DNA of 64,000 bases from Campanula takesimana (Eukaryota > Streptophyta > Magnoliopsida > Asterales > Campanulaceae). Location of the stretch: the NCBI GenBank assembly GCA_026119855.1, contig JAOWBW010000181.1, forward strand, positions 620,001-684,000, written 5' to 3'. The notes under the pieces were generated by a model. It was not told the DNA's origin and did no database searches. It was given only the letters and a program-made list of their open reading frames with translations. Positions 10,654-20,325 of this stretch are shown here, piece by piece. Numbering within the stretch: the first letter of the stretch is position 1; every line of letters begins with the position of its first letter. Made by a program: the position numbers and the translations under genes.

Positions 10654-12180
10654 CCCGTTCATGTTGATTATTTCAATACTTAGATCATGTTGTGTGTATA
10701 TAAATTGTTTATGTGCCTAGCATGATATGAATATTGGATTATATGATATTTATGTGTTATGTGATTTTATGTGGTTTATAGTTTTACAACTTTAATCGCA
10801 CGATTCAATCGCAATAAATATTATGATGGATTCAGAAATTGTTTGATTATTAATTTTTGATTAGATCAAAGTTTAAATAATCGGGGAAAACAATTTTGAG
10901 ACAAATTTTTGAACTTAAAATTCCATTCTGATGAAGGTGTGCGACCGCACAAATCATCCTGGGCGACCGCACAGTTTTGGGCGACCGCACAGGTGATCTT
11001 GGGCGGCCGCACAGTAACCAGTTTCTGTTCTGATTTTGGTTAAAATCTGAATTTGGAATTTTCGAGAGGTCCAACCGAACCAGTAACAAACCAGACCAGA
11101 CTTGCTGATCTGGAATGGGTTTTGGGTAGTTGGTTTGGGTGTGGATCTTGGGGTTTGATTTTCCTATTTGTTTTAGTCTTGTGATTCTAAGATTGGTTCA
11201 AGGTTTGGATGGCTAATCTGCGTTCATCGAGATTGTGTTTCCCAAACTTGATCGCAATCAAAGTTTCAAAGATAAAACGAAGTTAGAATTATGAAGAGTT
11301 CATAATTGCTAAAATTGAGAAACAAAGTTCTTGATTCAAAGATTGGAGATCCATGTAGAATTGTGGATGCAATTGGCCTACGTTCATCGAGACCATCTAT
11401 TGCTTAGTTTCGGCCACATGGACTACTTTTTTGGTTTCTTGAATTAGTGCGGAATTGTGGATGCCTTATGGCTTAGTTTCGGCCGCACTTCTTGTTGTCT
11501 TGATTTGGAGATAATAACCGGAGTTGAAATAGTCTCATCCTCATAATTATAGAGAAACTAATGACACATAAATGCTATGCTTAAATTAATAGAGATTAAT
11601 TTAGTGGCTAAACTTGATGCGTAACATGTTTATATTATGTGCTCATAAATGTGTTATATGCTATATGTGATGAACCTTCAAAGAAAGTTTTAAGTCCTTT
11701 GCCATGCCATGATTAAAACACTTGTTTGTACATGGATAATTTTATGTGGGCTCGCCAAAGAGAGGTGCATTAATTTTATTCATACATAAGTAAGATGAGT
11801 GAATAAGAGTTTCATATGCGTTTAAAATCGTTGGACTTAATTAAGCGTCAAAACAGTTTTGGGCTTAAGGCAAAGATGAGATTAAACATGCTTTTTGAAA
11901 TTGGATTTCTTAAAGAATCTCATAAAAGGATATAAGAGTCATATGGGATATGATTGACAAGAGTTGTCTACCTAATTAATTTAATTTTGAGCGGTGCGCC
12001 AAAGTGCACTTGAAATTAAATTAAAGCGGGATCTTAACTCATTTAAATTATACTATACATTGGATGTATAAAGAAGGTTGTATAATTTAGTGGGAGTATT
12101 TTTTGGAAAAATACATTGTTTATTTCTTTAATGAAAATTGGTACTTATTAAATTTTGGAAATTTTGCATAGTTGTAGATA
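10654..12180 (+). other. Copia A leader
   Basis: About 1.5 kb between the primer site and gag without a convincing gene. It contains four more GCG(A/G)CCGCAC words (10938-11014) and repeated CGTTCATCGAGA motifs (11222 and 11381), followed by AT-rich sequence. Confidence 0.6.
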
Positions 12181-13425
12181 ATGACTAACAACACTCACTC
12201 AATTTCGTTGCGATCGATCCTTGAGAAGGATAAGCTTGATGAGAATGGTACTAACTTTATGGATTGGATCCGTAGCCTAAGAATTGTTCTTAGGCAAGAA
12301 GATAAGTTGTACATTCTCGATGGGCCTCTTCCTGCTGAACCAGAACCTACTGCCCCTAGAGCAGAAAGAGGCAATTACAAGAAACATAAAAATGATTCTA
12401 GAGATGTAAGTTGTCTCATGCTTGCCACCATGTGCTCAAAACTCCAACAAAGTTTGGAACATTTGAAAGCCTATCAGATGGGCGTGGAGTTAAGAACCAT
12501 GTTTCAAGAGCAAGCAAGGCAAGAGAGGTACAAGACCATTGTTGCATTCACTTCATGCAAGATGAATGAAGGGCAACAAGTGAGTCCTTACTTCCTTAAA
12601 ATGAAACGTTATGTAGAGCACCTTGAGAAACTTGGCTATCCAATGCCATTGGAGCTAGCCACGGATCTCATTCTTAATTCATTGCCAAAAAGTTATAACC
12701 AATTCACAATGAATTATAACATGCATGAAATGGATAATAATCTCTCTGAGTTGCATGAGATGCTCAAAACTGCAGAGATGAAAATTGTGGAGAAAGGTTC
12801 TCCCGTGCTCTTGGTTCATGATGGGAAGAAGGCTAATGCCAAAGGAAAGGGTAAGGCAAAAGTTTTCAAACCCAAGATAAGCAAGTCAAAGGTTGTCAAG
12901 GCTTCTGAGGCAAAACCCGATTCACAAAAGGATGCAATCTGTTTCTATTGTCAAGAAATTGGTCATTGGAAACGTAATTGCAAGGCGTTCTTGGAAGAAC
13001 AAAAGAAGAAGAAGGGCAGCAAGGCTGCGTCAACTTCAGGTATCTATATGATAGATATTCTCCTTTCTATCACTGATTCTTGGGTATTGGATACCGGATG
13101 TGGTTCTCACATTTGTCTAAATGTGCAGGGACTAAAGAATAGGAGACTACTTAAAGAGGGTGAAGTAGACCTACGTGTTGGGAATGGAGCAAGAGTTGCT
13201 GCATTAGCCGTAGGGACTTGTGAAGTCACTTTACCTTTCGGATTAATTCTTGTTTTGAACAATTGTTATTATGTTCCGGATTTAAGTAGAAATATTATTT
13301 CAATTTCTTGTTTGGATAATGAAGGTTTTAAATTTCTTATTGAGAATAAGAGATTTTCTATTTATTTAATGGCCTTTATATCTTGGATGTCAAGAATGAA
13401 AATAATGACAATGTCTATCATGTAA
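12181..13425 (+). pseudogene. Copia A gag-protease, frameshifted at its 3' end
   Basis: Ty1/Copia gag (UBN2-type, LELATDLILNSLPKSYNQF region), a zinc knuckle CFYCQEIGHWKRNC near residue 253, and an aspartic protease active site WVLDTGCGSHIC near residue 301. It ends in unrelated residues because about 37 bp present in Copia B are missing near 13365. The loss lies between two TTTAA(A)TG words, which fits a microhomology deletion, and puts integrase out of frame. The ATG at 12181 is preceded by a leader without competing long frames. Confidence 0.9.
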
Positions 13426-14356
13426 ATAAGAAATCTAAACCTAATGATGTAAATCATACTTATTTGTGGCATTGCCGTCTTGGTCATATTAATGAGAAGC
13501 GTATCTCAAAACTCCATGGGGACGGCCTTTTGGGTTCATGTGACCTCGAGTCATATGATACTTGCGAGTCGTGTCTTTTTGGAAAAATGACTAAGACACC
13601 TTTTACCAAGCTAGGTGAAAGGGCAAGTGACTTATTGGGGTTGATACATTCCAATGTATGCGGACCATTAAGTAGCAATGCTAGGGGAGGATTTCAATAC
13701 TTCTTAACCGTCACTGATGATTATAGTAGATTTGGGTATGTTTACCTAATGAAACATAAAAGTGAAGCGCTTGAGATATTTAGAATATTTCAAAATGAAG
13801 TAAAAAAACAACTTGGCAAAAGTATTAAGGCACTTCGATCGGATCGTGGTGGAGAATACTTAAGCCATGAATTTGATGATCATCTAAAGAATTGTGGAAT
13901 AGTTTCACAATTGACTCCACCCGGAACGCCACAATGGAATGGTGTGTCCGAGTGGAGAAATCGGACTTTGTTAGACATGGTTCGATCAATGATGAGTCAA
14001 GTTGATCTTCCATTATCCTTTTGGGGTTATGCTCTAGAAACCACTGCTTTCACACTAAATCGTGTTCCAACTAAATCGGTTCAAAAGACTCCATATGAGA
14101 TATGGAGCGAAAAGAAGCCTTGTCTGTCTTTCAAGAAGATTTGGGGTTGTGAAGCTTTTGTCAAAAGACTCATCTCAGACAAACTTGCACATAAATCTGA
14201 TAAATGCATTTTCGTGGGATATCCTAAGGAAACTAAAGGATATTATTTTTACAACCAAACGGACAACAAAGTGTTTACTGCCCGAACTGGTGTCTTTCTA
14301 GAGAAAGAGTTTATCTCCAAAGAAATCAGTGGGAGTAAAATAAATCTTGAAGAAAT
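13383..14356 (+). pseudogene. Copia A integrase, catalytic Asp changed
   Basis: Pre-integrase HHCC region (WHCRLGHINEKRISKLH...CESC) followed by the integrase core with SDRGGEYLS and GVSEWRNRT. The first acidic residue of the D,D-35-E triad is lost: the family motif HTDVCGPL (seen in Copia B) reads HSNVCGPL here. A TGA ends the frame at 14358, where Copia B has an Arg codon, consistent with CGA to TGA. Confidence 0.9.
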
Positions 14357-14387
14357 TTGAGACCCAGAAAATAACATCGAACCAATA

Positions 14388-16109
14388 GTGGAACGGGAAC
14401 AAGAACCTCAAGGAGTTGTGGAACCTGTTCAAGATACACAAGTAACTCGCAGATCTAGTAGGGTACGATCCGAGCCCGAGAGATATGGATTTCTCGTAAC
14501 GGATAGTAATGAGGTGGAAATCATTGAGAATGATGAACCCAGAACCTACCAAGAGGCGATGTCTTCTCCTGATTCGGACAAGTGGCTTGGAGCCATGGAA
14601 TCCGAATTACAATCCATGAAAGATAATCAAGTTTGGAACTTGATTGATGCGCCCGAAGGTGTAAAAACCATAGGATGCAAATGGGTCTTCAAGAAGAAGA
14701 CTGACATGGATGGGAAGGTGCATACTTACAAAGCTAGACTTGTAGCGAAAGGTTATAGGCAAGTTCATGGTATTGACTATGATGAAACCTTTTCACCTGT
14801 AGCAATGATCAAGTCTATAAGAATTCTGCTTGCCATTGCCGCATATCATGACTATGAAATATGGCAAATGGATGTCAAAACCGCTTTCCTAAATGGAAAT
14901 CTAGAAGAGGATGTGTATATGACACAACCAGAAGGTTTTGAGCAAAATTCTAATGTATGTAAATTGCAGAGATCCATCTATGGATTAAAGCAAGCTTTTA
15001 GGAGTTGGAATCTCCGTTTTGATGAATCGGTCAAAGAGTTTGGTTTCATCAAGAACGAAGATGAACCTTGTGTATACAAGAAGATTAGTGGGAGCATAGT
15101 GCTATTCCTTATATTATATGTGGATGACATATTACTAATTGGAAACGACATTCCTACACTTCAGTCTGTAAAGACTTGGTTAGGAAAGTGCTTCGCAATG
15201 AAAGATATGGGTGAAGCCGCATATGTGCTTGGCATTAAGATCTATAGAGATAGATCAAGAAGGCTACTTGGTTTAAGCCAAAGTACATACATTGACAAGG
15301 TTATTAGAAGATTCCGTATGGAAAATTCTAAAAGAGGAACCTTGCCGGTGTTACATGGAGTTTCTCTAAGCAAGACTCAATGTCCTAAGACAAATGATGA
15401 GCGTGAGAAAATGAATGATGTTCCATATGCTTCGGCAATTGGGTCCATCATGTATGCCATAATTTGTACTAGACCAGATGTATCTTATGCTCTGAGCATG
15501 ACGAGTAGATATCAATCCGACCCCGGTGAAAATCACTGGGTGGCTGTAAAAGCGATTCTTAAGTACTTGAGAAGAACTAAAGACTCGTTTTTGGTCTATG
15601 GAGGAATGGAAGATGATCTCGTTGTAAGTGCTTACACGGATGCAAGCTTCCAAACCGACAGAGATGATAGTCGATCGCAATCGGGTTTTGTGTTTATGTT
15701 AAATGGTGGAGCTGTAAGCTGGAAGAGTTCCAAGCAAAGTACAACCGCTGATTCTACAACAGATACTGAGTATCTTGCTGCATCGGATGCTGCAAAGGAA
15801 GCTGTTTGGATTAAGAAGTTCATAACTGAACTTGAAGTGGTTCCTAGCATTGCTAATCCAATAGACCTTTATTGCGATAATAATGGTGCTATTGCTCAAG
15901 CAAGGGAACCAAGGGCACATCAAAAATCCAAACACATACTTAGGCGTTACCATATGATTCGAGAAATCATTAATAGAGGTGACGTAAATATATGCAAAGT
16001 ACCAACTGATGACAATGTTGCGGACCCGCTAACAAAGGGACTTCCACAAGCTAAACATGAAGGTCATGTTAGATCCATGGGTATTAGATACATGGGAGAT
16101 TGGGCCTAG
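14388..16109 (+). CDS. Copia A reverse transcriptase and RNase H
   Basis: An open frame of 573 codons. RT carries KARLVAKGYRQ, the TAFLNGNLEEDVYMTQPEGF block and the YVDD catalytic box (near residue 242). RNase H carries YTDASF, DTEYLAASDAAKEA and LYCDNNGA, and the frame ends with ADPLTKGLPQ and a stop at 16107. It is downstream of the frameshift and nonsense codon, so it would not be made as part of the normal polyprotein. Confidence 0.92.
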   Translation: MEREQEPQGVVEPVQDTQVTRRSSRVRSEPERYGFLVTDSNEVEIIENDEPRTYQEAMSSPDSDKWLGAMESELQSMKDNQVWNLIDAPEGVKTIGCKWVFKKKTDMDGKVHTYKARLVAKGYRQVHGIDYDETFSPVAMIKSIRILLAIAAYHDYEIWQMDVKTAFLNGNLEEDVYMTQPEGFEQNSNVCKLQRSIYGLKQAFRSWNLRFDESVKEFGFIKNEDEPCVYKKISGSIVLFLILYVDDILLIGNDIPTLQSVKTWLGKCFAMKDMGEAAYVLGIKIYRDRSRRLLGLSQSTYIDKVIRRFRMENSKRGTLPVLHGVSLSKTQCPKTNDEREKMNDVPYASAIGSIMYAIICTRPDVSYALSMTSRYQSDPGENHWVAVKAILKYLRRTKDSFLVYGGMEDDLVVSAYTDASFQTDRDDSRSQSGFVFMLNGGAVSWKSSKQSTTADSTTDTEYLAASDAAKEAVWIKKFITELEVVPSIANPIDLYCDNNGAIAQAREPRAHQKSKHILRRYHMIREIINRGDVNICKVPTDDNVADPLTKGLPQAKHEGHVRSMGIRYMGDWA

Positions 16110-16123
16110 GGAAAGTGGGAGAT
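16110..16123 (+). promoter_or_regulatory. Copia A polypurine tract
   Basis: GGAAAGTGGGAGAT immediately before the TGTTGG start of the 3' LTR; the usual plus-strand priming site. Confidence 0.8.
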
Positions 16124-17405
16124 TGTTGGTAGTGGTGCCCTAGGCACGTTTAATAAACGTTGTAATTGTTATCATTTATTTCATATCAATAAAGAGTTGC
16201 TTTGATTATTATTATTGTTCATGTTTACTTATAATAATCTTCGTCCCTAGTACTTATTGAAGCACTAGTATAAAGGCTAAATGATCATGGGATGATCATG
16301 TTAGATTTATGGGTACTTGTTTGGAACAAGGTACTGGACATGACCCGCTGTATGAGATTTATGTCATGGTCTATGTCAAACATATATCTCATATTAGTTA
16401 TGTCATTTGAATCCTTAGACATGAAGTTATTATAGTCTTCCACTTGATGAACATTATGTTTGACATATTTAAACTCTACCTTAACACGGTAGTTATAAAG
16501 GGTATGATTGGCATAGTCGGATTCACGTAGGGAAGAATAATAAGCTAAATGAATTTGTCCCTTTACGGAGAAATGTCAAGCCCCTAGAAGGAATGATGTT
16601 GATGAAATGTTCGGCCGGACTCAAATGGATTGATTGGATCAATAGCATTTGAATTATCAACATATTCGGAATCAAGAAAGTATTGAACAAAGACAAGTTG
16701 ACTTGTTGACCATGACTTGTGTTCAGTGACATCGTGGACAAAGGGATTGTGATATATTCTAAAGGAATGCGAACTTGTATCTAGTTATACTATTTGGGTA
16801 GGTATGACGGTTTGCTAGAACCTAATCATATCTTATGGTTTCATGTTTGAACCCATTGCCAACTTAGTATAATCATAGAGGGTCACACACAAGAGAACGA
16901 ATCTTTAAAAGGACTATATTGGAATTTTGGAAATTCTGGAAATCTGGGGAAGTGGGCGACCGCACAGTATGGACTGGGCGGCCGCACACTTAGCTCAGTT
17001 TTGTACCAGTTTGTTTCAGATAGTTGTGCGACCGCACAGTGCTGTCGGGACAGACTTCCTGTTTTGTTTTGGAAAAGAATTTTGGACGGGTTTAAACACA
17101 AGTTTCCTATTTGGAATAGGTTTAACTTGTATATAAACATCAAAATTCGGCCAAGGACAGATCCTAAGCTTTTGTGCAAGTCTCCAAAGAGTTTGTGAGA
17201 GATTTATTTTGTTCTAAGACATCCTAGATTGAAGAACAAAATAATACACAAATAAAATTCCATATAGTTCTTATTATTGTGAAAGCGTGTTTCACAATTT
17301 GGTCTAGCAACCAAGATCAAGTGTTCTTGATATTCGTTCAAGGTGTGGATACCGCTAGAGGGTGAAGCTCATCATCTTCAAAGTTCGTGTTCTTACTTGT
17401 TCGTG
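16124..17405 (+). repeat. Copia A 3' LTR, 3'-truncated
   Basis: Starts TGTTGGTAGTGGTGCCC, a start shared in outline with the LTRs of Copia B and the solo LTR at 20326. It ends abruptly at TTCGTG, where the 5' LTR continues with ATTAAAGC and this copy changes to satellite TTGACCTAGACGGG. Confidence 0.9.
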
Positions 17406-17520
17406 TTGACCTAGACGGGTCAAGGTTTGACTAGAGTTGATCTAGGGTAGACTAGGTTGACCTAGACGGGTTGTCCTAGATGGGTCTAGGGTTTGACTAG
17501 GGTTGACCTAGGGTAGACAC
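17406..17520. repeat. 27-bp W-box satellite, block 3
   Basis: About four more, increasingly degenerate units (TTGACCTAGACGGG, GGTTGACCTAGGGTAG). Together with blocks 1 and 2 about 25 units are visible. Confidence 0.75.
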
Positions 17521-18037
17521 GCACAACATGATGAATGATTTTAGTTAAGATTGGGATTACTTGTTTTGATAAGTGTTCTTAACTCGATCAAAGTGCATGG
17601 TTTTAGAAATGAACAAGGGATTAACCTCGACTGCTTCACAAGTGAGAACAGTGAGTTAGATAGCCCAGGTGCCACAAAGATAGAGGCAACAGGATCACCA
17701 AAATCTGTGCACTCAGCAGAGTATCCAGTAGGGTGTGTAGTGTGACACGGACTAGTGGTAGTGTGCCATTTGATTACGTATTTTTAGGAATGATATGCAA
17801 TGCACGGAGAGAAGTCTACTAGCATAACAATTCATAGTAACAGAGTTTAAACATGAAATAAACATAAGCAGAGTAGATCTACGACATTTAAACATGATAT
17901 AAACACATAAACCTGCAGGAAATCGTTAGAAACCGATATGCAGAAAAGGGGTACGCGGGGCAGTTAGAATACACAAAATCATGAAGTAAATGAAAGTTAG
18001 ACCCTCTAAAGTTTTGAAAAAAGGTTTTTTCGAAAAC
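17521..18037 (-). other. Tat-like element leader next to the primer site
   Basis: No recognisable gene. A short open frame at 17551-17745 has no family features. AT-rich sequence leads into the primer site on the minus strand. Confidence 0.4.
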
Positions 18038-18058
18038 GAGTCCCCAGCAGAGTCGCCA
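18038..18058 (-). promoter_or_regulatory. Primer-binding site, tRNA-Arg type
   Basis: Read on the minus strand this is TGGCGACTCTGCTGGGGACT. It is complementary to a CCA-ended plant tRNA-Arg 3' end and is the usual site of Ogre/Tat-type elements. It fixes the orientation: LTR to the right, internal region to the left. Confidence 0.75.
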
Positions 18059-18283
18059 CTGTGAATGCGCGAGATGGAAATCGAGAGTCGCCACGTTGTT
18101 TTATTTATTGTTAAAACATTGAGAAAACCATTTATGAGAAATAATAGGGTTCGGGGGTCAAATTACAATAGAAGAAGAATATTCATGTTATCACTCCTAT
18201 TGCCCGACGAATCGGTCTTTCTATCATGATCAATGTGTGTGTGTGTGTGTGTGTTAGTGATTGAGACCGGATCCGAAGATTGC

Positions 18284-18322
18284 CTACATTCTTCTCATCG
18301 TGAGAAGCTCAGGTCGGTGTAG
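18284..18322. other. Hairpin H1, copy 3
   Basis: Outer stem CTACA (18284-18288) with TGTAG (18318-18322). Copies 1 and 2 have CTACG with CGTAG, so both partners changed together. The inner stem CTTCTCA/TGAGAAG with a 3-base loop also replaces CCTCT/AGAGG of copy 1. The fixed word CTCAGGTC follows the inner stem, as in the other copies. Confidence 0.7.
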
Positions 18323-19033
18323 TTCATTGATGAATTAGAATGGGAAGAGATGAAGCGGGATCATGCATATAGAGGGGGGAAAGATTAGGGTTAAAAGTAG
18401 TTCCTAGATCGTATTAGGGTTTGATAAAACCCTATGATCATCATCGGCCATGGCATATGCACATAAATAAGGATTACAATCCTAGATCTAGCATGTTATG
18501 AATGTATAAGTAGTAAATCTAGCATTATAATAAGAACATCATGAATACATATTAATGAACACGTAAACGTGAAGATCGCTACCCTAAATATGGCATATAT
18601 TATGAATCTAGACTAAGAACATGAAGAACGCATGAAGAACATATGAATATGGATGAATAAACATAATGAAATCATGCATAATATGAGTAATAAGTGACCT
18701 ACATCTAGTGCGGGTTTCGTGGAAACCCTAGATCATCATCGGTCAAGAATACAAACGTTGAACAAAACCCTAGATCTTAGCAATATATGAATGAATATAA
18801 TAGATCGAAGTAGTTAAGGGGGTAAGAACGCGTTACCAAACCGATCAAAGAGGCTTCGAAGGTTGAATCTTCACTCCTTTGGTTGACGACGGCGATGAAT
18901 CTCTTTGATGATCGAAGCAAGATCAAAGAGAGGGTTTGAGAGGGTTTTGAGAGGGAGAGAGAGAGGCTGGGTAGAGCTTCTGAGAGGGTTTTCCCGTGAG
19001 TTTGATGTGTGATCTATAGGATGATAAGAGAGG

Positions 19034-19124
19034 CCTATTTATAGGGATCGGGCTGGAAATTGCCAAAGTGGCTGCACGGCCCAACGTGAGCCGTACGGTG
19101 GCCATAAAGCCGTACAGAGCGTTA
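19034..19124 (-). promoter_or_regulatory. Tat-like LTR promoter: TATA box and GC-rich words
   Basis: CCTATAAATAGG (19034-19045) is a good plant TATA box on the minus strand. Between 25 and 80 bp upstream of it (19070-19124) lie GCACGGCC, CCGTACGG (19091-19098, a perfect palindrome) and another CCGTAC at 19110. Confidence 0.65.
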
Positions 19125-20325
19125 TCTCGAATTCCGGGATTAGATTGATCTCAACGAATCCTTATCAGTTTGTTCTCGGGATTTGTCCATTATCCTGATG
19201 GATTTCGACCTACGACTGATATTGTTTATCAGGAACTCTGGATAACTGTTGAATAGGTCCCTATCAGGTTATAATTGCCTAAGAGGTCCTCGGAGGCTCC
19301 TAAACGTCTAAAAAGTCCTCTAACTTCAGATCGGGTACTAACAATCCTGCTTAAAACAAAGAGAAAAACGAAGAATATGATATTTTGGTGATTGTCTTAA
19401 AGACAATTTTTATTTGTTTGTAGCATGTCCATTTGGACATGTTTAGGTTGTAATTTTGTTTTAACCATGTCTTGTGATAGCATGGTTAAAACTTATGGAC
19501 TATTCCTGTGTTAGAATCAGTGTGTTTGATCCTTTTTGGTATTTTGATAATAAACTGGTCGTACGGTTAGGATTCTAAGGGTAACATGTTGATGTTACAA
19601 CTTAGAATAATTTTGGAATAATTGAATAGTTGCAATGTAAGGAATGGTTGGTAACATGTTTATGTTACAAGTTGGGAATCATGATGAAAAAATGAAAAGA
19701 TGTTTATCTTTATATCCCGTGTACGTTTGGTGACATGTAAATGCTACAACCAGTGATTTCAACTTGAGTTCATAATTTTAATTAAGTGCAAGACGGTAAT
19801 CAATATGTACATGAAACTAAAACATGAAAATCGTGCGCATGGGCGAAGGTGTAGAAACTTTAAACACATAAGAAAGGTGTAAAACCTTTAATCATTTGAA
19901 AGATGTAAAACCTTATACCTTGGATGGAATTGTACTTTGATTTTACCTGTTGGCATTGAATTCTGACTCATGTGAACATCTTTGAGTGCTTGGATTACAT
20001 GTAACATCTCTGATCAACATGTAACATCTGGAAAATTTGGATGAACATGTAAACATCTTGACCTGAATAGAGACTTTGAGTTTCCTCGCAAAGCAGAAAC
20101 ATGCTAGGGTTGGGTGTTAGCTTGGATAACACTCCTCCGATGCTTAAGTCAGTAGATGTTTGATGACGATAAATCAAATTTAAAACAACAAAATTGAAAT
20201 AAAGAAATATAAATGCATTCCTGATTTTCTGAATTAAGTTGACAAGCTACAACTTACATAAAGTACAGCTTGAGATGCACTGTAATCCAACTTCTTGAAA
20301 TTCTGGTACCATCTAGAGTTGATAA

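Larger units (their letters stand above)
9736..17405 (+). mobile_element. Copia element A with both outer LTR ends missing
   Basis: Layout is partial 5' LTR (9736-10640), Met-type primer site, leader, gag-protease-integrase-RT-RNase H (12181-16109), polypurine tract and partial 3' LTR (16124-17405). The 5' LTR lacks the first 575 bp of the element (compare 16124-16698), and the 3' LTR lacks the last 180 bp (compare 10461-10640). No TSD can therefore exist. W-box satellite flanks both sides. The coding frame has at least one deletion and one nonsense change, so the copy is dead. Confidence 0.9.
18060..19343 (-). repeat. LTR of the Tat-like element
   Basis: Begins at the base after the primer site (TGTGAATGCGCG on the plus strand) and ends at a TACTAACA, or possibly at AAAACA near 19358, where the sequence changes to Gypsy B. 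Contains hairpin H1 copy 3, a (TG)n microsatellite (18233-18254) and a TATA box on the minus strand at 19034-19045. The outer end is uncertain because only one LTR is in the window. Confidence 0.65.
1..19358 (-). mobile_element. Tat/Ogre-like Ty3/Gypsy derivative, pol-less, with antisense PMD gene
   Basis: Read on the minus strand the parts follow in retroelement order: LTR with TATA box (19343-18060), primer-binding site (18058-18038), leader, W-box satellite, Gag-like ORF (6048-5257), then a non-coding region with tandem repeats and an antisense gene. No protease, reverse transcriptase or integrase is visible, so this would be a non-autonomous or deleted element. Antisense extra ORFs and satellite-like repeats near the 3' end are known for the Tat lineage. 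The second LTR would lie left of base 1 and is not seen, so the left limit and the unity of the whole are inferences. Two later insertions (6644-9288 and 9736-17405) account for more than half of its length. Confidence 0.5.

Noticed and set aside
17551..17745. 64-codon frame beside the satellite
   Set aside because: No motif, no splice context and no homologous copy elsewhere in the window.
18233..18254. (TG)n run considered as part of a satellite
   Set aside because: A simple dinucleotide microsatellite of about ten units inside the LTR; nothing further.
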